Assembly (NCBI RefSeq): GCF_014204755.1
Contig: NZ_JACHLZ010000001.1
Location: 2,604,001-2,668,000, forward strand
Length of the DNA stretch: 64,000 nt
Direction: 5' to 3'
DNA from: Brachybacterium aquaticum
GTDB taxonomy: Bacteria; Actinomycetota; Actinomycetes; Actinomycetales; Dermabacteraceae
Shown: positions 1 to 9,500 of the stretch, piece by piece
Position numbering within the stretch: position 1 is the first letter of the stretch
Layout: every line of letters starts with the position of its first letter
The notes under the pieces: model-generated
The model's database searches: none
The model's input: only the letters and a program-made list of their open reading frames with translations
Told to the model about the DNA's origin: nothing
Position numbers and translations under genes: made by a program

Positions 1-815
1 GGCGATGCCCAGCTCGGCCAGCTGCTCCTGGATCAGGGTGACCACCTCGCGGGAGCGGGGCTGCGGAAGGGCCTCGTTGAAGGTCAGGGTCAGCGCCTGA
101 CCGTCCTTGGTGCGGGTGCCGTCGGCTCCCGCCGTCCACCCGGCCTCGTCGAGCAGCGTGGCTGCCCGCGCCGGGTCGTGGACGTAGCTCTCGGAGGTGT
201 CGACGTAGCCCAGCGCGGTGGCGGCGAGGATCCCGGTGGCCAGCGGATAGCTGTCCGAGAAGAGGGTGTCCACGATGGCCTGTCGGTCGATCGCGGCGAT
301 GAGCGCCTGCCGGGTGCGCACGTCGTCGAGAGCAGGGTCGCGGAAGCGGAAGTTGAGGCTGTTGTTCACGCCGTTGGTCGTCGCGGCGTGCAGGGCCAGC
401 GCATCGGTGGCGAACTGGGCCTCGTCCGGCGCGTCGATCTGGCGGGCGATGTGGGCCTGCCGGGAGGTGACGGTGCCGACGCGGACGGAGGACTCCGCCG
501 CGACGATGATGTCGATCTCGTCGAGCAGGGCACGGCCGCTGTGCGCGAGGGAGGCGGGGCCCCAGGCGTAGTCCTCGCGGACGGCGAGCTTCAGCCGCGT
601 GCCGATCTCCTCCTCGACGATGGTGAACGGACCCGAGGCGATGATGTCGGTCGCGTTGCCGGGGCCGAACTCCTCGCCGGTGCGGTCGAGCGTGGCGTTC
701 GAGAGCAGGCCGGAGTTGATCGTGGAGACGGCCTGTGCGAAGCCCGGGGCGGGGGCGGAGAAGTGGAAGCGCACCGTGGTCGCGTCCACGACCTCGCCGC
801 GGTCGTAGTTGTTGA
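1..815 (-). pseudogene. Peptide/nickel-type ABC substrate-binding protein, C-terminal part (split by IS110)
   Basis: The minus-strand frame reads through the left window edge and encodes the middle and C-terminal portion of a family 5 (SBP_bac_5, peptide/nickel) extracellular solute-binding protein. Recognisable pieces are 'FTIVEEEIGTRLKLAVRED', 'GVNNSLNFRF' and 'RQALIAAIDRQAIVDTLF', the last being the typical helix of this family. The frame begins at the AAC AAC TAC GAC codons at 802-813, exactly where the N-terminal fragment at 2202-2660 stops, so the two are one gene split by the intervening insertion sequence. The full-length protein would bind oligopeptides or similar solutes outside the membrane. 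As it stands the gene should not give a functional protein. The family call is firm; the substrate is unknown. Confidence 0.85.
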
Positions 816-829
816 ATCTCCTATGTCTG

Positions 830-1903
830 TCAAGCCCCGGTGAGCTCATTCTGAGCGGCGGTGTTGAGGCGGCGGTAGATGTCGCGGGCGAGGTAGCGCT
901 TGAGGCAGCGACGGATCTCCCGGAGGGTGCGCCCTTCGGCGGTACGGCGCTCGACGTAGGCGCGGGTTCGCGGGTCCATTCGCATGCGGGTGACGACGGC
1001 CATGTGGAGTGCTCGGTTGAGGCGCCGGTCGCCACCCCGGTTGATCCGGTGCCGGACGGTGTTGCCCGATGACGCGGGGATGGGGCTGGTTCCAGCGAGG
1101 CTGGCGAACGCGGACTCGGATCGAATGCGGCCCAGGTGTGACCACGCGGTCAGAGCGACGGCGGCGGTGACTGGGCCGATGCCGGGCTGGTTGAGCAGGC
1201 CACCGGCGGGGCTCTGCCGGACCAGGTCCGTGATCCGCGTGGTGATCTCCTTGAGCTCGCCGTCGAGGGCGGCGACGCGTTTGGCGAGCCGGATCGCTTC
1301 ACCACGGGCGGTGGCCGTGGCGAGCTCTTCGTCGCGGGTGCGCCACGCCGCGGTCGTGGCGATCTGGGTCGCGGTGAGCGGGCGGCGGGCATCGATACCG
1401 AGGTCGACCACGCGCAGTAGCGCGGTGAGCGCGTTGATCGTCGCGGTGCGCTCGGTGCTCATGTGGTCGCGGGAGGCCAGCAGGACCTTTATGGCAGCGC
1501 GAATACCTTCGTCGGCGCGCGGTTGACGCAGTTGCGTCTGCTGCAGCGGGAGCGCTGCTGCGGCGATGCGGCGCGCATCCAGCGGGTCGGACTTGCCGAT
1601 GCCGCGGTTCGCCCGAGCGTTCATCCGCGGGGCCTCGACGACGGTGTGTCCGGTGTCTGCTGCAGTGCGGGCAAGGCGTGCGCCGTAGGTGCCGGTGCCC
1701 TCGATCACCCACAGCGTGTCGAGGTCCCCTCCGGTGCGGCGCCCGACCCAAGACACCGCGCGTGACAAGCCTGCTGCCGTTGCGGGAAACTGAGCCTCAT
1801 CGACAATCTCGCCCGTCGGGCAGGCCAGGATCGAGACAGCGTGGTTGCGGGCGTGGGTATCCACGCCGATGACGAACGGGCGGGTATGCGCGACGATAGC
1901 CAT
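830..1903 (-). CDS. IS110-family transposase (DEDD recombinase)
   Basis: RNA-guided type DNA recombinase of the IS110 family, 357 aa from the ATG at 1903. This start is chosen because the conserved sequence 'FVIGVDTHARNHAVSIL' follows within ten residues; a longer upstream frame has no family similarity. The N-terminal RuvC-like DEDD domain shows D in 'GVDTH', E in 'WVIEGTGTYG' and the D-D pair in 'KSDPLDARRIA'. The C-terminal Transposase_20 domain shows 'LLNQPGIGPVTAAVAL' and 'SLAGTSPIPASSGN', which contains the candidate catalytic serine. It appears intact, so the element may still be mobile. Confidence 0.9.
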   Translation of the reverse strand: MAIVAHTRPFVIGVDTHARNHAVSILACPTGEIVDEAQFPATAAGLSRAVSWVGRRTGGDLDTLWVIEGTGTYGARLARTAADTGHTVVEAPRMNARANRGIGKSDPLDARRIAAAALPLQQTQLRQPRADEGIRAAIKVLLASRDHMSTERTATINALTALLRVVDLGIDARRPLTATQIATTAAWRTRDEELATATARGEAIRLAKRVAALDGELKEITTRITDLVRQSPAGGLLNQPGIGPVTAAVALTAWSHLGRIRSESAFASLAGTSPIPASSGNTVRHRINRGGDRRLNRALHMAVVTRMRMDPRTRAYVERRTAEGRTLREIRRCLKRYLARDIYRRLNTAAQNELTGA

Positions 1904-2201
1904 GGCGATCGACGCTCCTCTCTTCGAGACGGACATGGTCACGGTCGCCAAGCGGCCGGCACGGGTCCGGGAAGAGGTCACTTCGGGGCGAATCTGTGAT
2001 GGGCCACGGCCCGAGGGCCGGGCAGTCTCCTGATGAGGTCACCGAGGTGGGCCGGACGGTGTCGGCCGCACCGACCCGGGCGGACAATTCAACGGGAAGA
2101 CACCGCAAGCGGGCCAATTGCTTCGAGAGTCACACCCGGTTCGATACGACCGACATCCATCCTGACCGGCCAGTCCCAGACCAGCCAGATCCAGACTCAC
2201 A
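1904..2201 (-). ncRNA. Candidate bridge RNA region of the IS110 element
   Basis: This is the non-coding end of the element upstream of the recombinase. In IS110-group elements this end encodes the structured bridge RNA with target- and donor-binding loops. The stretch has no convincing ORF. On the transcript strand I see GTTGA (within CCCGTTGAATTG, about 2082-2093), complementary to TCAAC at the target junction, and AGGAGACT (about 2025-2032), differing by one base from AGGAGATT at the element's other end. Both matches are short and could be chance. Presence of the RNA rests mainly on family knowledge; its ends are not defined here. Confidence 0.35.
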
Positions 2202-2660
2202 GATCGCCTCGGAGACGGTCAGCGCCCGTGCCGGGTCGCCCTTGCCGTAGAGGTCGAAGTTCTTCACCACGTTCTCGGCGTCGATCGGGGTGCCGTCCGA
2301 GTAGGTGGCGTCCTCGCGCAGGGTGAAGGTGTACTGGTTGGCGTCCTCGTTGACCTCGGGCAGAGCGGTGGCGATCCACGGCTCCAGCGTCAGCGTCTCG
2401 GGGTTCTGGTAGAGCAGACGATCGGTGACGTTGTTGACCACGCCGCCGTTCGGGTAGAAGCCGCCGGCCGGCGGGTACAGCGTGGACCAGGTCTGCGGCT
2501 CGAGGTAGGTCAGGGTGCCGCCCTGCTGCGGCTCGCCGGACGCCGCGCCGGAGCCACCGCTACCGCTGCTGCCACCGCAGGCGGCCAGCGCTGCGGCGGC
2601 GGGCACGGAGAGCCCGAGGGTGAGGGCGAGGCGGCGGGTGGGACGGGGCGCTGGGGACAT
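2202..2660 (-). pseudogene. Peptide/nickel-type ABC substrate-binding lipoprotein, N-terminal part (split by IS110)
   Basis: The N-terminal 153 codons of the solute-binding protein that continues at 1-815. It starts at the ATG at 2660 (MSPAPRPTRR), with an upstream in-frame start rejected because it lies before the signal peptide. A lipoprotein signal ends in the lipobox 'LAAC' followed by a Gly/Ser linker. The mature part begins 'QGGTLTYLEPQTWSTLYP' and includes 'YTFTLREDATYSDGTPID', the usual SBP_bac_5 signature. The frame runs into IS110 sequence after 'ALTVSEAI' and ends soon after. A gene for the cognate permeases would lie beyond the left edge. Confidence 0.85.
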
Positions 2661-2970
2661 GGCGCGGTCTCCTCGTGGGGCAGAGGGCGTGAGCCCGGGT
2701 CGGGGCGAGCCGGGAGCACAGAGTCCAGCACGACGCCCCAAAGGGAACCTAATGCTTGTTCATAGCGCGAGATATGTACAGGTCAGAGACCTGATCGTGA
2801 CGTGATGGGCGCCACAGACCCCGCGCGCGACGTCATGCACGGTCGGGACCGGGTTCAGCGGAAGTCAGCGCGGGGTCGGAGCTGGAACTGCGGGGAGCCT
2901 TCGCCATCGCTCCCTGGCAGACCTCGACGATCGCCGGCGCGAAGGAGTTGACGGCAGCCGAGGGACCGCG
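2661..2970. other. Intergenic region upstream of the split lipoprotein gene
   Basis: About 310 bp between the start of the lipoprotein gene and the stop of the helicase gene, both on the minus strand. It should hold the promoter of the ABC lipoprotein. The section around 2752-2805 is less GC-rich than its surroundings, which suits a promoter, but I could not pick convincing -35/-10 boxes. No gene is supported here. Confidence 0.4.
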
Positions 2971-5900
2971 TCAGAGGTTCCCTCCCCGGTAGAGCGCGAG
3001 CAGCAGCTCCTGCGCCGGACCCGTGCACTCGATGGAGGTGTAGTGCTTCCCACCGGCGCCTGTCCGCTCGGTCTCGACCACGCCCAGCAGGGCCGCGAGC
3101 GGGGTGGGTCGCCAGTGCTTCGGCTCGCCGGCGAGCAGTCCGATCGCGGCCAGGCGCGGGTTGAGGGACGCGGCCTTCAGGTCGGCGTCCTCTGCGGTGA
3201 GGTGGCCGGCGTCGTCCCACGACTGGATCACGGCGGTGAGGCTGCGCAGCGGCACCTCGTCCTCGGTGGGCTCCTCGTGTTCGGTGGGCTCCTCGGCGGT
3301 CCGCGGCACCGGTTCGAGGACGGCGGGGGGCGCAGGCTCGTCCTCGAGGTCGGGGGGCGACGTCTCGCTCGGAGCGGCGCGTCGGGCGAACTGCGCCATC
3401 GTGCCGAACACGGGGCCGCTGTCCCACCGGTTCGGGGCGGCGAAGACGACCAGGTGGTCCTTGGCCCGCGACACGGCGACGTTCATCAGCTCGGGCGTCG
3501 CATCGATGAAGCCTGCCTGGGAGCTGGCGGTGCCGTAGACCGCGGAGAACAGGATGACCGGCCGTTCCGCGCCCTGCAGGCGATGAGCGGTCCCCACCGT
3601 GATCTTCTGCGCGAGCCCTCCCGGGAGGTCCGCGTCGGGGCCGGCCTCCTGCACGGCCAGGCGGATCTCCTTGAGGATGAGCCGGGCCTGGGCGGCGAAG
3701 GGTGTGACCACGCCGATCAGTTCGGCGTCGGGCACCTTCTTGTTCAGGTCCGGCTCCTGGTGGTGGTAGAGGTCGAAGAGGCTTCCGTAGTTCTCGACGA
3801 TCCATCGCGCGATGGTGCGGGCCTCGACCTGGTTCACGCGGCTGGACCCCTGCCGGGCGTCCTGGGACTGCGGGACGTCGACCCATTCGAAGGCGGGGCG
3901 GAGACCGTGGAGCTTCGAGCTCGCCGGTGGGCGCTTCGGCTCGAGCAGGCCGCCGTACAGCAGCTCGTTGCAGAACCCGATGATGTCCGGATGGCAGCGG
4001 AAGTGCTCGCGCAGCAGGAGTCCCGGCATCGCCTCGCCGTAGGTCCATCGCGAGGCGTGGCTCGCCACCCGCATCAGGCTGGAGCCTGCCGAGCAGGTCA
4101 GGCCGCGCTCGCGGAGGTCCTCCCGCCAGGTGTGCTCCGGGATGCCGGCGCCGCGGGCCATCTCCCGGTCGGTCTCCTCGTCCAGGGACCACACCGGGGA
4201 GAGCTGCTTCTCGTCGCCGACCACGACCGCGCGGCGGGCGAGCCCGAGGATCGGCAGGCCGAGCGGGGTGTCGACCTGACCGGCCTCGTCGACGACCAGC
4301 AGATCGATCCGCCCCGCATCGAATCGGGGCGGCTCCTCCTCCTTGGTCCAGAGCCCGAAGTACCGGGGCACCTGGTAGACGGTCATGACGAAGCACGGCG
4401 TCAGCGCCGCCGCCTGGGGCCAGTAGCGGTCCACGGCGTCCCGGGTGGTCTTGAACCGCTCCTTCTCCTCGAGGAAGTCGTCGGTGAGCAGCCATTGCGC
4501 CTCGAAGAAGTGCACGGCGAGCCAGAACTCGGCATAGCGCAGGGTGCGATCGAGGACCTCGTCGAGCGCCTCGAGCGTCTCGGCCGCGCGCACCGCGTCC
4601 AGGTCCTGTCCGCGCAGGTGCTCGGAGGTCGCCAGGCGATCGCAGAGGCGCGCGTAGGCGGCCGACGGGCCCTGCCGGGACATGGTCTCCAGGAGTGCGA
4701 TGCGATACCCGTCGACCTCGGTGAGGGCCTCGTGGATCCAGCCCTGCACCTCCGAGGGCTCCGCGATCGATCCGAAGTGCTGATGCACCTGGCGGAGGAA
4801 GTGGTTGCGGGCGGCGGCGAGGTAGGTGTCCTGCGTGTAGTCGGCGTACGCGCCGCTGCGCTCCTTCTGCTCGACCAGGAACTGCTTCTTCGCCTCGTCG
4901 AGCTTGTACTTCGCCGGGCAGTACACGGCCAGCGAGCGCAGCGGGTGCGCGGTCGCGGAGCCGTCCGACGCCTCGGGCAGCCAGCGCAGGTCCAGCGTGC
5001 CCGGCTCCCTCTTCGTGACCGAGGAGAAGGAGGAGATGATGTTGGTGACTGCCTGGTTGTTGGTGGAGGTGCCGACGATGACGGGGGCGGCTCCGCGGTC
5101 GAGTGCGCGCCGTGTGAGCAGGTTCGCGACGATCGACTGCAGCACCGTGGTCTTCCCGGTCCCGGGAGGTCCGCTCACCGCGGTGACCTCGCCGTCCTCG
5201 CTGCCCAGGAAGGCGTGCACGGCGCGGCGCTGGGAGGCGGTGAGCGGGAAGCCGTCGCTCATGGATCCGCATGCGGCGCGGGCGGCCTCGAGGAGCCCGT
5301 CGCCGTCGTGGATCCTCATCTCCTCGGCACGGGTGCCCTGCCAGCCCTGGACGGCACGGGTCAGCAGCGCCGTGCCGTTCCCGGTGCGCTCGTAGAAGTC
5401 GTAGAGCTGCAGCAGCCCGCCCACCGCGTTGAACCGGTCCAGCTCCTGGACGCAGCAGCGGCTGAGCGTGATCTCCCGGGAGAGGTCCGCGTTCTCCGCC
5501 GCGAAGTCCTCGAGCGTCGTGCCGGAGACCGCGCGGAAGAGCGTCTCGGCCAGTCGCACGGCGCCGCGCATCGTCTCGGTGCGCGAGATCTCGGCGGCGA
5601 CCTCCGTGCGGGTGTGCGCCCAGAAGTCGTGGAGGGATCCGACCATCACCTCCCGGTCCGTGACCGCGGGGGACGACGGACGCTCGGACGGGATCCAGGG
5701 CGAGGTGGAGCTCTCGAGGTCCGGCTCCAGGCGGCCGTCGCGGTGCAGCGTCGCCGAGAGCAGGAGCAGCCCGTGCTGGGTGCCGCCCCGGTCGGCCGGG
5801 AGGGTCGCGAGGGAGATGACCACGGAGATCGTCGGGTCCCGCCGAGCCTTTCCGCCCTTGGACTTGGGCGCCATGCGGTCGTGATGGGCGAACAGGGCGG

Positions 5901-6111
5901 CCGTGTCCTCCTCGTCGAGGGCTCCCTCCGTGATCTGCTCGCGGGGCGCCACGACGAAGGGCGAGGCGTCCGTGAAGGTCACCTCCTCGAGCTGGCCCCG
6001 TCGGAGCACCTGCGCGAAGTAGTCCGTCACCTCGTCCACCCTGCCGGTCCCCACCGTGCGTCCCCTCTCCCCGTCGCGCCGGAGCGCGCAATCCCCTGCG
6101 CTTCCCTGCAC
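2971..6111 (-). CDS. Superfamily 1B (UPF1/DNA2-like) helicase
   Basis: Large ATP-dependent nucleic-acid helicase, 1046 aa from the GTG at 6111. Walker A is 'GPPGTGKTT' near residue 312; motif II is 'DEAGQ' near residue 609, diagnostic of UPF1/DNA2/Dna2-type SF1B enzymes. Later motifs are 'GDEKQLSPV', 'LREHFRCHPDIIGFCNELLY', 'GVVTPFAAQARLI', 'VGTAHRLQGAERPVI' and 'NVAVSRAKDHLVVF'. A Pro/Glu-rich linker follows (about residues 905-945), then a small C-terminal domain. A start at the GTG at 6039 (VDEVTDYF) is also plausible. In-frame sequence continues upstream to about 6320 without a stop, so the true N terminus is uncertain. No partner gene shows its pathway. Confidence 0.8.
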   Translation of the reverse strand: MQGSAGDCALRRDGERGRTVGTGRVDEVTDYFAQVLRRGQLEEVTFTDASPFVVAPREQITEGALDEEDTAALFAHHDRMAPKSKGGKARRDPTISVVISLATLPADRGGTQHGLLLLSATLHRDGRLEPDLESSTSPWIPSERPSSPAVTDREVMVGSLHDFWAHTRTEVAAEISRTETMRGAVRLAETLFRAVSGTTLEDFAAENADLSREITLSRCCVQELDRFNAVGGLLQLYDFYERTGNGTALLTRAVQGWQGTRAEEMRIHDGDGLLEAARAACGSMSDGFPLTASQRRAVHAFLGSEDGEVTAVSGPPGTGKTTVLQSIVANLLTRRALDRGAAPVIVGTSTNNQAVTNIISSFSSVTKREPGTLDLRWLPEASDGSATAHPLRSLAVYCPAKYKLDEAKKQFLVEQKERSGAYADYTQDTYLAAARNHFLRQVHQHFGSIAEPSEVQGWIHEALTEVDGYRIALLETMSRQGPSAAYARLCDRLATSEHLRGQDLDAVRAAETLEALDEVLDRTLRYAEFWLAVHFFEAQWLLTDDFLEEKERFKTTRDAVDRYWPQAAALTPCFVMTVYQVPRYFGLWTKEEEPPRFDAGRIDLLVVDEAGQVDTPLGLPILGLARRAVVVGDEKQLSPVWSLDEETDREMARGAGIPEHTWREDLRERGLTCSAGSSLMRVASHASRWTYGEAMPGLLLREHFRCHPDIIGFCNELLYGGLLEPKRPPASSKLHGLRPAFEWVDVPQSQDARQGSSRVNQVEARTIARWIVENYGSLFDLYHHQEPDLNKKVPDAELIGVVTPFAAQARLILKEIRLAVQEAGPDADLPGGLAQKITVGTAHRLQGAERPVILFSAVYGTASSQAGFIDATPELMNVAVSRAKDHLVVFAAPNRWDSGPVFGTMAQFARRAAPSETSPPDLEDEPAPPAVLEPVPRTAEEPTEHEEPTEDEVPLRSLTAVIQSWDDAGHLTAEDADLKAASLNPRLAAIGLLAGEPKHWRPTPLAALLGVVETERTGAGGKHYTSIECTGPAQELLLALYRGGNL

Positions 6112-6526
6112 CTCACCATGAGCGGGCTGTGGGGCGCAATACCCGGCGCCCCGGGTCCACCCCTGAGCTCGGCCCTTGCTCGCGCCCTCCGCCCGCGAGT
6201 CCTCGTCCAGCTCGATGACGTAGGCCGCGAAGATCTCCTCGCGCAGGGCGTCGATCTGCTTCCGGAGCGTCTTGCGCTGCGTGGAGGTGGCACCGGGCGC
6301 GCTCAGCAGCTCGGCAGCGCGAGCCCCTTGATCCCCGTCTTCCCGCCCTTCGGTGCAGCGCTGTCCGCGCCCATCGCACGTCCTCTCATCGTGCCTGCCC
6401 GGAACGATACGGAAGGGACGTGGTCGGCCGGGGTGAGCGAGCCCGGCGCGTGCGTGGATCGCCCGCGCCCGCTGTCAGCCCGTTCTGCGAAGATCGGAGC
6501 CTCCTCCTGTTCCGGAAAGGACCGCC
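6112..6526. other. Divergent intergenic region with a possible broken N-terminal extension of the helicase
   Basis: Two minus-strand pieces look protein-like. One starts with an ATG at about 6374 and reads MGADSAAPKGGKTGIKGLAL before a TGA. The other, in the helicase frame from about 6320 down, reads 'RKTLRKQIDALREEIFAAYV' and runs on into the helicase. A one-base shift near 6305-6320 would fuse them into a longer N terminus. The right end (about 6380-6520) should hold the promoter of the exonuclease-helicase gene. Its RBS, GGAAAGG at 6513-6519, sits 7 nt before the GTG. Confidence 0.35.
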
Positions 6527-9500
6527 GTGGGTCTGCTCGATCGTCTCCCCGACCGCCGCAGCGCGTCTCAGGGACCTGCTGCTGCGCCCACCTCCTCCCA
6601 TGGCGCGCCTGCCCTCGGCACTCTCCCCCGCTTCGCGGTCCTGGACCTGGAGACCACGGGCTTGAACCCCGCCTCCGATCGGATCCTCGAGATCGCGATC
6701 CTGCGGGCCGACGCGCAGGGCCGGCCGCTCGAGCAGTGGGTCTCGCGCGTGAACCCCGACCGGCCCGTCGGGGCGACTCATGTGCACGGTCTGACCGACG
6801 CCGACGTCGCCGCGGCACCGCGCTTCGCCGAGCTCGCCCGCGTCGTCGGCGACGCGCTGCAGGGGATGGTCGTGGTCGCCCACAACGCCGAGTTCGACCT
6901 CGGCTTCCTGCAGGCCGAGTTCGCGCGCGCCGGGCTGCCGATGCCGCGCCTGGTGCCGTACTGCACGCTGCAGGGCAGCACCCTCTACCTCCCCCACCTG
7001 CGCCGACGCACCCTCGCCGAGTGCTGCGCCGCGCTCGGTGTGCCGCTCCGGAACGCGCACTCCGCCCTCGGCGACGCCTTCGCCGCCGCCGGTCTGCTCG
7101 AGCGCTACCTCGCGATGGACGCGCAGACCGGCTACGACGCCGCGCTCACCGCGACCCGGGCGCGAATCGCGGGCGAGCGGCTCGCCGCGTCGCTCGCGGG
7201 ACCGACGGGGGTCGAGGGGCCGACGGAAGGGCTGCCGACGGCGGGACCCGAGACAGGTTCGGCTCGTTCCCCTCTCACCCCGTCCCGTCCGGGCTCGACG
7301 ACGGTGGCTCCGCCCGCGCCGACGCCACCGGCACCTGCGTCGGCACCGACTGCACCCAGCGTCACCGCGAACGAGATCTCCCCCGCCGCCGTGCGCGCGT
7401 GGGCGCGGTCGCAGGGCATCCCCGTCGGCGACCGCGGGAGGCTGCGCGCTGAGCTCGTGGCGCAGTATCGCGAGGCGATGGACGCGCCCGGGAGCGGGGC
7501 GGAGCACGTCGCCGCCTCTGCCGGCCCTGCCGCTGCACGTCCTGCAGTGCCCGCACCGGCGCCGGCCGACGACGCGGCGAGCACCGCTCCCCCGTCGGCC
7601 GCCCCGACCGCACGCGCCGACGCCGCCCCGACCGGCCCCACCCCGTCGGCCACACCACCCGCGCCCCTGTCGGCCTCCCTGGCCACCCCGCACGCCGCCA
7701 CTCCCCCGTCGGCCGCCCCCACCCGGCCCCTCACCATCACCGACGAGTTCGCCGCCGCGCTCGACCACCTCCACGCCGGCCACCACCTCTTCCTCACCGG
7801 CAAGGCCGGCACCGGCAAATCCACGCTGATCCGCCACTACCTCGAGAGCACCGAGCGGACCACGATCACGGTCGCCCCCACCGGCATCGCAGCGCTGAAC
7901 GTGGACGGCTACACGATCCACCGCCTGTTCTCCTTCCCGCTCGGCGTCACCGAGGAGCAGGTGCGCGGCGGCTCCTACTACCCGGGCCGCTTCGCGAGGG
8001 CGCTGAAGGAGCTGGACACCCTGATCATCGACGAGGCGTCGATGGTGCGGGCGGACCTGTTCGATGCGCTCACCGCGGCGCTCGAGCTGTACGGCCCCCG
8101 GCCCGGCACCCCGTTCGGCGGGGTGCAGCTGGTGCTGGTCGGGGACCTGTACCAGCTGCCGCCGGTGGTGACCGATCACGATGCAGGCTGGATCGAGCGG
8201 CGCTACGGCACCCCTTTCTTCTTCTCCGCCCACTCCTTCGACGAGGACACCTTCCCGGTGGTGGAGCTGTCGACCGTCTTCCGCCAGCAGGGCGATGACC
8301 GCCTGGTGGACCTGCTGAACGCGGTGCGGGAAGGGACTCTGCTCGAGAAGGCACGGGCCGAGCTGAACCGTCGGACGGATCCCGATTTCGAGCCCGGGCT
8401 GGACGAGTTCTGGCTGACCCTCGCCACCACCAACCGGATCGTCGGCGCGCGGAACCGGCAGATGCTCGAGCGCCTGCCCGGCCCGGTGCAGGCCTTCACC
8501 GCGCAGACCAGCGGGGACACCGACGGATTCGAGAAGCCCACCGAGGAGACGCTGCGGATCGGGGTGGGCGCGCAGGTGATGCTGCTGAACAACGACCCTC
8601 TCGATCGCTGGGTCAACGGCACGCTCGGCCGGATCACCGCGATCAGCGCCGACTCCGACGGGCCGGTCGTCACCGTGCTGCTGCGCGACGGCCGCACCGA
8701 GCAGGTGCGCGAGCACACCTGGGAGATCACGCGCCCGAGCGTCGAGGGCGGTGCGCTGGTGCATCAGGTGATCGGCACCTTCACCCAGCTGCCGATGAAG
8801 CTGGCCTGGGCGATCACGATCCACAAGTCGCAGGGGCAGACGCTGGACCGCGTGGTCGTGGACCTCACCGGCGGCACCTTCGCCAACGGTCAGCTGTACG
8901 TGGCGCTGTCGCGGTGCACGAGCCTCGAGGGTCTGGTGCTGAAGCGCGAGGTGCTGCCGCGGGACCTGAAGACCGACCAGCGGGTGCGCCGCTATCTCGC
9001 CAGCGGCACGTCCACGACCGAGACGCTCGGCGAGGCGTACCTGTCGGTGCTGACCGTGGGCACGACCGGGGACCGGTGGCGCCCGCGGCCGGTGGAGATC
9101 GCGGTCGTCACCGACGACGGGGACGAGATCTCCACCGTCGTGAACCCCACCTCGGACCTGTTCGGGGCACGGGACGAGTTCGGGATCACCACGCGGGACG
9201 TGCAGCTCGCGCCGCTGCTTGCGGAGGCGTGGCCGGCGCTGTCGGCGCTGCTGGCCGGGCGGGTGCCCGTCGGCGTGGACATCGACCGTCAGCTCGCCCA
9301 CGTGGACTTCGAGCTCAAGCGCAACGGGATCGTCGAGCCGGTGCCGCTCGGGCTCGAGGTCCCGGGCAGGCTGCTCGGCGCCCGCGAGCGCGCCCGGTTG
9401 AACGCGCCGACAGCGCTCGAGCGGGCCCGGGCGGTGCGCGACGCGGTGCGGCGAGTGCGGGCCGCGGGAGAGGAGCTGCCCGGCAGCGGGATGGCGTTCC

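Larger units (their letters stand above)
816..2201 (-). mobile_element. IS110-family insertion sequence inserted in the ABC lipoprotein gene
   Basis: The element carries one DEDD transposase on the minus strand and interrupts the solute-binding gene. The split gene reads ...GAG GCG ATC on one side (2202-2210) and AAC AAC TAC GAC on the other (802-813). Joining them restores the frame if a single TC dinucleotide (2202-2203 and 814-815 on the minus strand) is shared by both junctions. A two-base core with no longer target duplication and no terminal inverted repeat is what IS110 elements leave. The recombinase stop is about 15 bp from one end, and about 300 bp of non-coding DNA lies before its start. 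Boundaries are inferred from the repaired reading frame. Confidence 0.8.

Noticed and set aside
3043-7452. Very long plus-strand open frame opposite the SF1B helicase
   Set aside because: It is antisense to a gene with clear motifs; its product is Arg/Gly/His-rich with no domain, as usual for mirror frames in high-GC DNA.
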